In this document: positions 35,799-45,504 of the stretch, piece after piece | Position numbering within the stretch: the first letter of the stretch is position 1 | Layout: every line of letters starts with the position of its first letter | Assembly: GCF_900114355.1 (NCBI RefSeq) | Contig: NZ_FOSS01000004.1 | Location: 150,238-214,237, forward strand | Source: Lysobacter sp. cf310 | GTDB lineage: Bacteria > Pseudomonadota > Gammaproteobacteria > Xanthomonadales > Xanthomonadaceae | Length of the DNA: 64,000 bases | Direction of reading: 5' to 3' | The notes under the pieces: model-generated | The model's input: only the letters and a program-made list of their open reading frames with translations | What the model was told of the DNA's origin: nothing | Databases searched by the model: none | Program-made: the position numbers and the translations under genes

Positions 35799-36311
35799 GT
35801 GACCACCGTGATCGAAACGCAACGCCTGACGCTGGACGAACTGGCGCCGCCGGATGCGGACTTCATCGTCGAACTGCTCAACGACCCGGCCTTCCTGGCC
35901 AACATCGGCGATCGCGGCGTGCGCGATCACGCCGATGCCTTGCGCTACATCGCCAACGGGCCGGCCGCCAGTTACGCCAAGCACGGCTTCGGCCTGTGGC
36001 TGGTGCGCGACAAGGCCAGCGGCGAGCGCCTGGGCCTGAGCGGGCTGCTGCAACGCGACACCCTGCCCGATGCCGACATCGGCTACGCCTTCCTGCCCCA
36101 GTACCGCGGCCAGGGCTACGCGGTCGAGGCCTGCACGGCGGTGATCGCGCATGCGCGCGAACCGTTGCGGCTGCCGCGCGTGCTGGCGATCGTCTCGCCG
36201 GGCAACGAAGCCTCCACGCGCGTGCTGGAGAAGATCGGCCTGCGCTACCAGCGCCGGACGCGGCTGAGCGAAGACGCAGAAGAACTGCTGCTGTACTCCA
36301 CCGAGGCCTGA
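35799..36311 (+). CDS. GNAT family N-acetyltransferase
   Basis: 170 residues from a GTG start (35799), with AGGAATCGAGGA upstream. The RimJ/RimL-type opening (TTVIETQRLTLDEL) and the acetyl-CoA loop QYRGQGYAVEAC (Q/R-x-x-G-x-G/A) are visible, then the N-x-x-S pattern in PGNEASTRVLEKIGLRYQRR typical of GNATs. The enzyme transfers an acetyl group from acetyl-CoA to an amine; the substrate is unknown, though RimJ-like members can modify protein N-termini. It stands alone. Confidence 0.88.
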   Translation: MTTVIETQRLTLDELAPPDADFIVELLNDPAFLANIGDRGVRDHADALRYIANGPAASYAKHGFGLWLVRDKASGERLGLSGLLQRDTLPDADIGYAFLPQYRGQGYAVEACTAVIAHAREPLRLPRVLAIVSPGNEASTRVLEKIGLRYQRRTRLSEDAEELLLYSTEA

Positions 36312-36315
36312 GCGC

Positions 36316-37602
36316 TCAGCGCGCGACGATGCGCGCGCCCTGCAAACGCGGGCGGCCGTCGACCACGTCGGTCCACACCGCGTAGGCCGTGGCGTCGGAC
36401 AGGGCCAGCTGCGGGAAACCGGTGGCGCGGCCGCGTCCCTGCAGGCGCGCGAGCTCCAGGCGCTGCGGTTCGCCGGACAGGTCGGCGGCGTAGCGCGCGA
36501 GCTGCACGGACTGGCCCTGCGCGTCTTCGCGCAGCCACAGCACCCACACCGCGTCCGCGGCCATGGCGACATCGACGCGGCCCTGCACCTGCGCGCCCTG
36601 GTCGAGCACGCGCGGAGCGGCATAGGAATCGCCGGCGTCCTCGCTGCGCGCGAGCTTGAGCGTGGGCGTGTCGCCGGCCGCGGTGTACCAGGCCACCACC
36701 GCGCGCGATCCGCGCGCCGCCACCGCCGGGCCGTTGACCGGGCAGGCCGGCATGGTCCAACGGTCGGGATGGACCGTGCGCGCCGCGCCCCAGCCGCCGG
36801 GCCCGCGCCGCAGCGCCGCGATGTCGCGCAGCTCCTCGACCGAACGGTCGCGATAAACCAGCAAGGCACCGCGTTCGGTGAGCGCGACATCGGTCTGACA
36901 GCAATCGCAGGTCCTGCGGTCCAGTTCGACCTCGTCGCTGCGCCGCAGCTCGGCGTCGACGATCGCGCTGCGCAGGCTCATCGTGCCGCCATGGGCCTCG
37001 TGGCCGGCATGCGCGTCGGTGGACGCGGTCGCGTTGTGACGGCCGTCCAGCCAGGCGATGCCGAGGCGATCGTCGGCGGCCGGCCACAGCGACACGAAGC
37101 CGTGCTCGGTCGAAGTGCCGTCGTTGTTGACCAGCACGGGCTCGGACCAGGTCGCGCCGTCATCGGCCGAACGCGCCAGGGCGACGTCGTAGGCATAGGG
37201 CGCGCTCGCGGACTTGCGCAGCCAATGCGCCCACAAAGCGCCGTCGGCAGTGGCCATGACGTGCGGCGTGTCGGCCCAGTTGACGAACCAGTCGGCGCCG
37301 GCGGCGACCTGCACCGGCGCCGACCAGGTCGCACGACCGGCGTCGCGCGACTGCGCCAGCCACAGGCGATGCTCGCCGCCTTGCGATTCGATCCACGACA
37401 GCAGCACGCGGCCGTCGGCGCTGGCGACCAAATCGGGCTGCGCGGCGACGGTGTCGATGGGCAACGCCCAGGCGCTGGCGCTCAAACTCACGGCCGGCGC
37501 CGATGCGGACGCCTCGGTCGCGGCCGGTGGCGGCGCAGCATTGCGGCCGCAGGCGGTGGCGGCCAGGACCAGAGCGATCGCGAGCGTCGGGCGGAGTGTC
37601 AT
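36316..37602 (-). CDS. Sialidase-fold (BNR repeat) lipoprotein
   Basis: 428 residues. The N-terminus MTLRPTLAIALVLAATACG is a lipoprotein signal (lipobox ATAC). The body has Asp-box-like repeats of a beta-propeller: SRDAGRATWSAPVQV, SADDGATWSEPVLV, SEDAGDSYAAPRVL. A distinctive RTCDCCQTD segment sits mid-protein and may bind a metal or form disulfides. No catalytic sialidase residues (Arg triad) could be assigned, so enzymatic activity is unproven. TACCCT lies 6 bases before the ATG (37609-37614 on its strand), suggesting a leaderless mRNA. It is convergent with the GNAT gene, 4 bases apart. Confidence 0.75.
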   Translation of the reverse strand: MTLRPTLAIALVLAATACGRNAAPPPAATEASASAPAVSLSASAWALPIDTVAAQPDLVASADGRVLLSWIESQGGEHRLWLAQSRDAGRATWSAPVQVAAGADWFVNWADTPHVMATADGALWAHWLRKSASAPYAYDVALARSADDGATWSEPVLVNNDGTSTEHGFVSLWPAADDRLGIAWLDGRHNATASTDAHAGHEAHGGTMSLRSAIVDAELRRSDEVELDRRTCDCCQTDVALTERGALLVYRDRSVEELRDIAALRRGPGGWGAARTVHPDRWTMPACPVNGPAVAARGSRAVVAWYTAAGDTPTLKLARSEDAGDSYAAPRVLDQGAQVQGRVDVAMAADAVWVLWLREDAQGQSVQLARYAADLSGEPQRLELARLQGRGRATGFPQLALSDATAYAVWTDVVDGRPRLQGARIVAR

Positions 37603-37726
37603 GCCGAAAGGGTAATCCAGGCCGCGGTCGCGATGGCGACCGCGGTGGCGTGGCGATGGGATTGGCCTTCGCTTCACCGCATCCTGCGGGTGAGGAACGA
37701 CGCGGCGGCGATGGCGCGTCTTCGCC

Positions 37727-39616
<1,890 letters not shown>

Positions 39617-39691
39617 CGCAGGGTCCGGCGCCGCGGGGCGGCGGGCGGAATTTTAGGGCATGCCGGCGCGCGGCGCCCGGGCATGGAAACT

Positions 39692-39708
39692 TGGCACGGT
39701 TCCTGCGT
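39692..39708 (+). promoter_or_regulatory. Sigma-54 (RpoN) type -24/-12 promoter
   Basis: TTGGCACGGTTCCTGCG covers the -24/-12 promoter: TGGCAC with GG at 39693-39694 and GC at 39705-39706, separated by exactly 10 bases. It matches the consensus YTGGCACGNNNNTTGCW except at two positions in the -12 box. The predicted transcript start is near 39718. No coding sequence starts downstream within the next 120 bases before a terminator. Confidence 0.6.
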
Positions 39709-39717
39709 CATTACTCT

Positions 39718-39833
39718 TGCACCCAGCGGGGCAGGCGCTAGACGCCGGTCGGAATTGGAACAGGGGCTGGCCAAGCGCTCGCGGGGGAAGCAGGGGGCCG
39801 AATGTCGGGGGACATTCGGCCCCTTATTTTTTT
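39718..39833 (+). ncRNA. Candidate sigma-54-dependent small RNA
   Basis: About 116 bases from the predicted start to the end of the terminator's T-run. It contains a short GGCG/CGCC hairpin near 39733-39745 and a single-stranded purine-rich part with GGAATTGGA and GGGGGAAG. The 3' end is the 13-bp terminator stem. No frame in it has a start with ribosome binding site and recognisable protein. It resembles in layout the sigma-54-driven small RNAs of other gammaproteobacteria (such as GlmY), with no sequence match claimed. Confidence 0.5.
39794..39833 (+). terminator. Strong Rho-independent terminator
   Basis: A perfect 13-bp stem (39794-39806 with 39811-39823) and a GGGG loop are followed by TTATTTTTTT. 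This is the strongest intrinsic terminator in the window. It cannot end mnmG, which runs the other way, so it must end a rightward transcript starting in the preceding gap. Confidence 0.9.
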
Positions 39834-40236
39834 GCCGATTCTGATGCGCGCTACGCGCGATCCATCGATCTGAGGCCGGTCTGGCGCGTGTTACGCGCGG
39901 GACGCCGAGTCTTGCGCGTCGCCTCGTAGAGGGCGCCGACGCCCGACGGGGACGGAACAGGGGGGATCCGTGATTCCTCGCCGGGCGCCGACATAGTCAG
40001 GCTGTCTTACCGACTACGTCCAAATGCGACGCAACCGGTCAATACCCGTAGATTGCGGTCAGTCCGGCCCCGATGCAAGACCCTGGGATGTGACCGGAAA
40101 CTCGCTTGGCGAAACCCGCGCGCATGGAAGGCCGCGCTTGTGAACGGCCACGCGCCGGAACGACGCGCCTGGCGGCGAGAGGGTCGGTACGGGTCCGCGC
40201 GAGGCGGCGCTGCTGCCAGCGCCGCCCGCAGGCCGA
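39834..40236. other. Non-coding gap after the small-RNA terminator
   Basis: About 400 bases between the terminator and the stop of the leftward Tyr-rich lipoprotein gene. It has a GCGCGT...ACGCGC mini-palindrome (39884-39898) and short G-runs (39941-39966). Frames across it lack start signals or recognisable products. Nothing further can be supported. Confidence 0.4.
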
Positions 40237-40818
40237 TTACTGCTCGTGCGTGGCCGGCCGGCTGTCGCGGCTCTCGACCGCGCGGCGGAAGGTCTGCTGC
40301 ATCGGCGAACCGCTGTCGCGGCGCGGCGGCGGGTTGTTGTAGACCCGCGGCATCGGCTGCGAGGGCACGTGGGTCGGCGGCCGGCCGCCATCGGCGTGCT
40401 GGCGGCGGATGCCGTCCAGGTTGCGCCAGGGCGAGCGGTCGTTGTCCGGACGGCCCGGCGGCGGCGGATTGGTCGGCGGCTGGCCCGGATTGACCACCAC
40501 CGGCGGACGCGGGCGATGCGGGCGGTGATAGCCCGGATAGCCGTAGCCCGGATAACCGGGGTAGTAGCCCGGATAGCCGTAACCGTAGCCCGGGCGGTAG
40601 CCGTAGCTGTACGGATACGGATAACCGCCGTAGCGGTAGCCGAAGCGGTAGGCCTCGCCGTACGGGTAATAGCCGCCGTAGGAACCGTAGTAGCGGTATT
40701 CGGTGCTCGGCTGACCGTAGTAATAGTCGCCGCGCGCGCCGTCGCGATACACGTAATCGGGATAGCAGCCGGCCAGCAGGACGGCGGCTATGACGGGCAG
40801 GATCAGTTTACGAATCAT
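40237..40818 (-). CDS. Tyr/Gly/Pro-rich putative lipoprotein
   Basis: 193 residues. MIRKLILPVIAAVLLAGC is a lipoprotein signal with lipobox LAGC. The mature N-terminal half is a low-complexity Tyr/Gly/Pro repeat with units such as YGYPGYYPGYPGYGYPGY, giving over 30 Tyr in about 100 residues. The second half is Pro/Arg/Asn-rich (PPTNPPPPGRPDNDRSPWRNL) and ends THEQ. No enzyme motif is present. Similar short Tyr-rich lipoproteins occur in this family of bacteria without known function. The ATG at 40818 is fixed by the signal peptide. Confidence 0.75.
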   Translation of the reverse strand: MIRKLILPVIAAVLLAGCYPDYVYRDGARGDYYYGQPSTEYRYYGSYGGYYPYGEAYRFGYRYGGYPYPYSYGYRPGYGYGYPGYYPGYPGYGYPGYHRPHRPRPPVVVNPGQPPTNPPPPGRPDNDRSPWRNLDGIRRQHADGGRPPTHVPSQPMPRVYNNPPPRRDSGSPMQQTFRRAVESRDSRPATHEQ

Positions 40819-41041
40819 GGCTGGAACCCCCCAGGGTGTGCCGCCAGCTTCTGCCCGAGGCATTGAACTCGGGCTTAACTCGGCGGGTGGCCGGAAACCC
40901 CATCCTGACCGGTTCAGGTCCGCGCTACCAGTGTCGCCGCCCCAGCCGACCGACCGCGCAATTGCCGGGCCGGCGCGCCGGTGCCAGCATGCCGGTCCGC
41001 GGTGCGCGCAAGGCGCCCCGCTCCCCCGTTCGCGAGCCCCC

Positions 41042-42013
41042 ATGACCCTGCACCGCACCTCCGGCCAATGGCGGCTGGGCCTGTTGCTGACCCTGCTTAC
41101 CGCGGCCTGCTGGGCGACCTTGCCGATCGCGCTGAAGATCGTGCTGGAGGCGCTGGACCCGATCACCCTGACCTGGTTCCGGTTCCTGGTCGCGGCCGGG
41201 GTGACCGGCGCCTGGCTGGGCCTGCGCGGGCGTCTGGGCGGCTACCGCGCCCTGGGCCGGCGCGGCTGGGCCCTGCTGGGGGTGGCCGCGCTGATGCTGG
41301 TCGGCAACTACGTGCTGTACCTGCTGGGCGTGCAGTACACCTCGCCGGCCAATGCCCAGTTGCTGATCCAGCTGGCGCCGCTGCTGATGACCCTGGGCGG
41401 GATTTGGGTGTTCGGCGAACGCTTCCGCGCCGCCCAGTGGCTGGGCCTGGCCCTGCTACTGATTGGTCTGGGACTGTTCTTCCGCGATCAGCTGGTGCAT
41501 GCCTGGGCCCAGGAAGCGGCCAGCGCCAGCGCCGCGCACAGCGGCGACTACGTGCTGGGCTCGGCCTTCGTGATCGCCGGCGCGGTGGTGTGGGCGGCGT
41601 ATGCCTTGCTGCAGAAGCAACTGCTGATGAAGCTGGGCTCGATGCAGATCCTGCTCTTCATCTATGTCGCTGCCAGCGTGCTGCTGCTGCCGTTCGCGCG
41701 CCCGGCCACGCTGTTCGCGCTGGACGGCTTCCACTGGGCCATGCTGGCTTACTGCGCGCTCAACACCGTCGGCGCCTACGGCGCCTTCGCCGAGGCGCTG
41801 GCGCATTGGGAGGCCTCGCGGGTGTCGGCGATCCTGGCGACCACGCCGTTGCTGTGCATCGTGGCGGTGACCGTGGTGCATGCGTTCTGGCCGCAGATGC
41901 TGGCGCCGGAACGGATCTCCAGCCTGGGCTGGGTCGGCGCGGCCCTGGTGGTGGCCGGCTCGGCCGCGGTCAGCCTGCTCGGGCGGCGCGCGCCCGACCG
42001 CGAAGACGCATGA
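41042..42013 (+). CDS. EamA/DMT family transporter (RhaT-like)
   Basis: 323 residues with about ten membrane helices in two EamA halves, each opening with a repeat: LLLTLLTAACWATLPIALKIVL and AFVIAGAVVWAAYALLQKQLL. A LYLLGVQYTSPANAQLLIQLAPLL segment is typical of the DMT exporters of amino acids and metabolites. The substrate is unknown. It starts 223 bases after the divergent Tyr-rich lipoprotein and is followed by a PLP dehydratase after 57 bases, so an amino-acid link is possible and unproven. Confidence 0.85.
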   Translation: MTLHRTSGQWRLGLLLTLLTAACWATLPIALKIVLEALDPITLTWFRFLVAAGVTGAWLGLRGRLGGYRALGRRGWALLGVAALMLVGNYVLYLLGVQYTSPANAQLLIQLAPLLMTLGGIWVFGERFRAAQWLGLALLLIGLGLFFRDQLVHAWAQEAASASAAHSGDYVLGSAFVIAGAVVWAAYALLQKQLLMKLGSMQILLFIYVAASVLLLPFARPATLFALDGFHWAMLAYCALNTVGAYGAFAEALAHWEASRVSAILATTPLLCIVAVTVVHAFWPQMLAPERISSLGWVGAALVVAGSAAVSLLGRRAPDREDA

Positions 42014-42057
42014 ACGCCGCCGCCGCGCCGGCATGGAGCGCGGCGGGGCGGGTGCGC

Positions 42058-42070
42058 TAGTCTCGCGACG
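42058..42070 (+). promoter_or_regulatory. Possible -10 box giving a leaderless dehydratase mRNA
   Basis: TAGTCT (42058-42063) lies 7 bases before the ATG at 42071, a -10-like TANNNT at leaderless distance. There is no Shine-Dalgarno. The -35 region is not recognisable. Confidence 0.3.
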
Positions 42071-43066
42071 ATGAGCGAACTTCCCCCGAGTCACACTTCC
42101 GCGCCCGCCACCGGCCTGCCCGGTTTCCGCGACGTGCTGGCCGCGGCCGCGCGCATCGCCCCGCACGCCCACACCACGCCGGTGCTGCGCTCGCGTTCGA
42201 TCGATGTCCTGGCCGGCTGCGAGCTCTACTTCAAGGCCGAGCACCTGCAGCGCATCGGCGCCTTCAAATTCCGCGGCGCCTGCAATGCGGTGTGGTCGCT
42301 GTCGGAGGCCGAAGCCGCGCGCGGCGTGGTCACCCATTCCTCCGGCAACCACGGCGCCGCCCTGGCGCTGGCCGCGCGCACCCGCGGCATCGCCTGCCAC
42401 GTGGTCGTGCCGGAGGGCGCGGTGGCGGCCAAGCTGGCCGCGATCGAAGCCTACGGCGCCACCTTGCACCGTTGCGCGCCGACCATCGAGGCGCGCGAGG
42501 CCAAGTGCGCGCAGGTGCAGGCCGAGACCGGCGCCGAACTGGTCCATCCCTACACCGACGCGCGCGTGATCGCCGGCCAAGGCACGGCCGCTTTGGAATT
42601 GTTGGCGGCGACGCCCGCGCTGGACGCCCTGATCGCGCCGGTCGGCGGCGGCGGCCTGGCCAGCGGTACCGCGATCGCGAGCGCGGCGGTGTCGCCGGCC
42701 ACGCGCCTGTTCGTGGCCGAACCGGCCGGCGCGGCCGAGACCGCCGCTTCGCTGCAAGCGGGTAAACGCATTACGCAGTTCATACCGGACACGATCTGCG
42801 ACGGATTGCGAGGCACGTTGGGCGCGCCTAACTTCGCGCTTTTGCAGCGCTATGCTGTCGAGGCCCTGGTGGTCGACGACGCCGACACCGTGGCCGCGAT
42901 GCGCTTGTTCCTGCAACGCTCAAAACAAGTGCTGGAACCCTCCGCTGCGGTCGCAATGGCCGCGGTATTCGCTAATCGTTCGCGTTTCGCCGGAAAAAAA
43001 GTCGGCGTGATCCTGTCCGGCGGCAACGTCGATCCCGATGCCTTGGCGACTTTGTTCGCGCGCTGA
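42071..43066 (+). CDS. PLP-dependent serine/threonine dehydratase-like enzyme
   Basis: 331 residues, fold type II PLP enzyme. The cofactor Lys is in IGAFKFRGACNA (Lys 66), followed by the SSGNHGAALALAA substrate loop, the glycine-rich phosphate cradle PVGGGGLASG, and LSGGNVD near the end. This matches the serine racemase/threonine dehydratase (TdcB, short IlvA) group, which lacks the ACT regulatory tail. It could deaminate or racemise Ser/Thr; which cannot be decided by sight. Confidence 0.88.
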   Translation: MSELPPSHTSAPATGLPGFRDVLAAAARIAPHAHTTPVLRSRSIDVLAGCELYFKAEHLQRIGAFKFRGACNAVWSLSEAEAARGVVTHSSGNHGAALALAARTRGIACHVVVPEGAVAAKLAAIEAYGATLHRCAPTIEAREAKCAQVQAETGAELVHPYTDARVIAGQGTAALELLAATPALDALIAPVGGGGLASGTAIASAAVSPATRLFVAEPAGAAETAASLQAGKRITQFIPDTICDGLRGTLGAPNFALLQRYAVEALVVDDADTVAAMRLFLQRSKQVLEPSAAVAMAAVFANRSRFAGKKVGVILSGGNVDPDALATLFAR

Positions 43067-43118
43067 ATACATCGGCGGTAGAAAGCGCCGCATCGACGGC
43101 GATGCTGCATGTTTTATT

Positions 43119-43134
43119 TGTGACACCACTATCA
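43119..43134. promoter_or_regulatory. Weak CRP/Clp-like half-site upstream of the V4R gene
   Basis: TGTGACACCACTATCA contains the left half TGTGA of the CRP/Clp consensus (TGTGA-N6-TCACA) with TATCA as a degraded right half. It lies in the A+T-rich 201-base gap before the V4R gene, about 135 bases from the ATG. Only the half-site match supports it. Confidence 0.3.
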
Positions 43135-43267
43135 TTTTTTTGCGTATGCGACTGGCACGCTGAGCTACGCAGCGCACCCCACGGCGTTGATTCACTTACG
43201 CCGGTGCGCGACGAGATCCGACCATTTCGTTCAAGCACTGAACAACGTTTAGCCGAAGGGGTGGCTG

Positions 43268-44050
43268 ATGGTGGATGTCGAGTTTCGGGTGGTCGCAGAC
43301 CGCCGCGACGGGCTGTTGCTGGCCCTGGGCCAGACCGTGATCGCGGCGGGGTTCACCCTGTTGCGTCAGCGCATGGTCAACAGCGAGGAAGGCGTGGTGC
43401 TGACCATGGTGGTGCGCGGCCCGGAGAACGGGCTGCTGATGCTCGAAGAGCGTCTGGGCACCCACCACCTGGTCAATAGTTTCGAAGCCTCGCCGGTCGA
43501 CGCCAGCGTCGCCAACACCGTCAGCGCGCCGGCACCGGCCGCGCCCAAGGCCAACGGCGGATCGACGCCCCGGCCGGCGAGCGCGTCCGACGACGCCGCC
43601 ACCGCGATGGACACGCGCCGGGTCGAATCCCTGCTGCCGCAGTTGGCGCGCGATTACCCCAACATCTTCATCCAGCTGCTGGCGCTGGAACACGACCTGC
43701 CGCCGTCGCAGCGCGAAGCGACCCTGCGCTACGTCGGCCAGCGCGTGGGCACCTGGGTCTACAAGCGCGACTACTCGCTGGGCGGCCACCTCGCCCTGGC
43801 CGACGCGGTGCGCCACATCGCCCTGCCGGCGATGCGCCAGCTGGTCCAGGCCGAACTCCACGAGGACACCCTGCGGGTCAAAAACAGTCCCTTCTGCCAT
43901 CGCGGCGAACATGGCGCTTCCTGCCATTTCCTGCGCGGCATGCTCGGCGGCTTGCTCGGCGGACCCCACGGCACCGAAGGGGTGCGCGTCGTCGAAAGCC
44001 ATTGTCGCAACACCGGCGCGGAGACTTGCTGCTTCGAGTTCCACGCCTGA
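43268..44050 (+). CDS. ACT-like plus V4R domain protein
   Basis: 260 residues with GAAGGGG as ribosome binding site. The N-terminal ~80 residues (VEFRVVADRRDGLLLALGQ...LTMVVRGPENGLLML) look ACT-like. After an Ala/Pro linker, the C-terminal half is a V4R (4-vinyl reductase) small-molecule-binding domain, with LRYVGQRVGTWVY, SPFCHRGEHGASCHFLRGMLGGLL and the end VVESHCRNTGAETCCFEFH. Its Cys-rich end may bind a metal or sense redox or fatty-acid-like ligands. Followed 29 bases later by the MHYT membrane gene, probably one transcript. Confidence 0.75.
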   Translation: MVDVEFRVVADRRDGLLLALGQTVIAAGFTLLRQRMVNSEEGVVLTMVVRGPENGLLMLEERLGTHHLVNSFEASPVDASVANTVSAPAPAAPKANGGSTPRPASASDDAATAMDTRRVESLLPQLARDYPNIFIQLLALEHDLPPSQREATLRYVGQRVGTWVYKRDYSLGGHLALADAVRHIALPAMRQLVQAELHEDTLRVKNSPFCHRGEHGASCHFLRGMLGGLLGGPHGTEGVRVVESHCRNTGAETCCFEFHA

Positions 44051-44079
44051 GTCAGGCCAACCACCACGGGGGACTACCA

Positions 44080-44829
44080 ATGCCGCACGATCACGCCATT
44101 CAATGCATCCACGACCCGCTGCTGGTCGTGCTCTCTTACCTGGTTTCGGTGCTGGGCTCGTTCACCGCCCTGCAGCTCGCGATCGCGATCCCGGCCGCGC
44201 GCGGCGCCGCGCGTTGGCGCGCGATCTTCGCCGCCGGCGCGGCGATGGGCGGCGGCGCGATCTGGGCGATGCACTTCATCGCCATGCTGGCCTGCCAGAT
44301 GCAAATCCCGGTGACCTACGACCTGACCATCACCATCGCTTCGGCGGTGATCGCGATCGTCTCGTGCATGGCCGGCCTGGCGATCGCCAGCGCGGGCGTG
44401 TTCGGCTGGGGCAAGCTGGTGATCGCCGGCGTGTTCATGGGCCTGGGCGTGACCGGCATGCACTACAGCGGCATGGCGGCGATGCGCATGCCGGCCGACA
44501 TCCACTACGACGGCACCCTGGTGTCGGCCTCGGCGGCGATCGCGATCGTGGCTTCGATCGTGGCCCTGTGGCTGGCCTTCAACCTGCGCGGCTGGCTGCA
44601 GATGCTGGGCAGCGCGCTGGTGATGGGCGTGGCGGTGTGCGGCATGCACTACACCGGCATGCTCGCGGCCAGTTTCGCGCCCAACGAGGCCGGCGCGGCC
44701 GCCCTGGCCGGCGGCATCAGCGGCGCCAACCTGGGCATGGGCATCTTCGCGGTGACCACGCTGCTGCTGGCCACGGTGCTGGTCCTGAGCATGCTGCGTC
44801 AGCGTCAGCGCGCGATGGTGCAGATCTGA
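44080..44829 (+). CDS. MHYT domain integral membrane sensor, stand-alone
   Basis: 249 residues, about seven helices. Three copies of the MHYT-type motif occur near helix ends: AMHFIAML, GMHYSGMA and GMHYTGML. The paired Met-His residues are proposed to bind copper and sense oxygen, CO or NO. Usually MHYT is fused to GGDEF/EAL domains; here the protein stops after the membrane part with a short basic tail (LRQRQRAMVQI), so any output must be in trans, possibly through the V4R protein encoded just upstream. A strong terminator follows. Confidence 0.9.
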   Translation: MPHDHAIQCIHDPLLVVLSYLVSVLGSFTALQLAIAIPAARGAARWRAIFAAGAAMGGGAIWAMHFIAMLACQMQIPVTYDLTITIASAVIAIVSCMAGLAIASAGVFGWGKLVIAGVFMGLGVTGMHYSGMAAMRMPADIHYDGTLVSASAAIAIVASIVALWLAFNLRGWLQMLGSALVMGVAVCGMHYTGMLAASFAPNEAGAAALAGGISGANLGMGIFAVTTLLLATVLVLSMLRQRQRAMVQI

Positions 44830-44854
44830 GCTAGCCCGCCAGCGCCGCGGAATG

Positions 44855-44886
44855 CGAAGGGCCCGCCGATGCGGGCCCTTCGTTTT
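44855..44886 (+). terminator. Rho-independent terminator after the MHYT gene
   Basis: A 12-bp stem (44855-44866 with 44871-44882), CGAT loop and TTTT tail. It lies 25 bases after the stop codon of the MHYT gene and ends the V4R-MHYT transcript. Confidence 0.85.
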
Positions 44887-44995
44887 GGCGCACCGATGCG
44901 GGCCGCCGCCGCGTTCTTCGACCGCGCTCACGCGGCCTGCGCGCGACGCCGGTATCATCGCCGCGTCCCGCGTCCCGATGCAGCCAGGCCCCCGA

Positions 44996-45421
44996 ATGAA
45001 GATAGACGGTACCCGCAGTCACGACCGTGCCACCGAGGTGGTGCTGGCCTATTACGCCGCCTTCAACCGCGCCGATTGGGACGGCATGCTCGCCCTGCTG
45101 TCCGACGACGTCGCCCACGACCTCAACCAGGGCCCGCGCGAAACCGGGCGCGCCGCGTTCGCCGAGTTCCTGCAGCGCATGCAGGCCAGCTACCGCGAGC
45201 AGCTGCACGACATCGTGGTGCTGGTCTCGCCCGACGGCAGCCGCGCGGCCGCCGAGTACGTGGTGCACGGCCAGTACCTGGCCAGCGACGCCGGCCTGCC
45301 GGAGGCGCGCGGGCAGAAGTACGTGCTGCCCGGCGGCGCGTTCTTCGAGTTGCGCGACGGCCGCATCCAGCGCGTGAGCAACTACTACAACCTGCAGGAC
45401 TGGATCGCCCAGGTCAGCTGA
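44996..45421 (+). CDS. SnoaL-like/ketosteroid isomerase-related protein
   Basis: 141 residues. The alpha+beta cone fold is suggested by ATEVVLAYYAAFNRADWDGMLALLSDDVAHDLNQG, then a beta-rich second half with AAEYVVHGQYL and VLPGGAFFELRDGRIQRVSNYYNLQDW. The C-terminal RVSNYYN is the typical end of this group. Such proteins isomerise, hydrate or merely bind small hydrophobic molecules; the substrate is unknown. ATG at 44996 is preferred; an alternative ATG at 44978 adds six residues. Confidence 0.8.
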   Translation: MKIDGTRSHDRATEVVLAYYAAFNRADWDGMLALLSDDVAHDLNQGPRETGRAAFAEFLQRMQASYREQLHDIVVLVSPDGSRAAAEYVVHGQYLASDAGLPEARGQKYVLPGGAFFELRDGRIQRVSNYYNLQDWIAQVS

Positions 45422-45436
45422 GCGCGGCGGCCGCGT

Positions 45437-45453
45437 TTACGACCGATCCGTAA
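45437..45453. promoter_or_regulatory. Short palindrome upstream of the ArnT-like gene
   Basis: TTACG and CGTAA flank a 7-base centre, 51 bases before the start codon at 45505. Similar TTACGG/CCGTAA pairs occur before the nuclease gene at 61441. It may be an operator. No regulator has been identified. Confidence 0.25.
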
Positions 45454-45504
45454 CATCCGCTTCGCTAGGCTGTCGCGGCGCCCGTCCGCTCCGAACGGCC
45501 CTGC

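Noticed and set aside
39660-39929. 89-codon rightward frame across the small-RNA candidate
   Set aside because: It spans the sigma-54 promoter and the terminator, has no ribosome binding site and a biased composition, so coding is unlikely.
43145-43165. TGGCACG-like sequence in the gap before the V4R gene as a second sigma-54 promoter
   Set aside because: No GC doublet at the required 10-base distance from GG.
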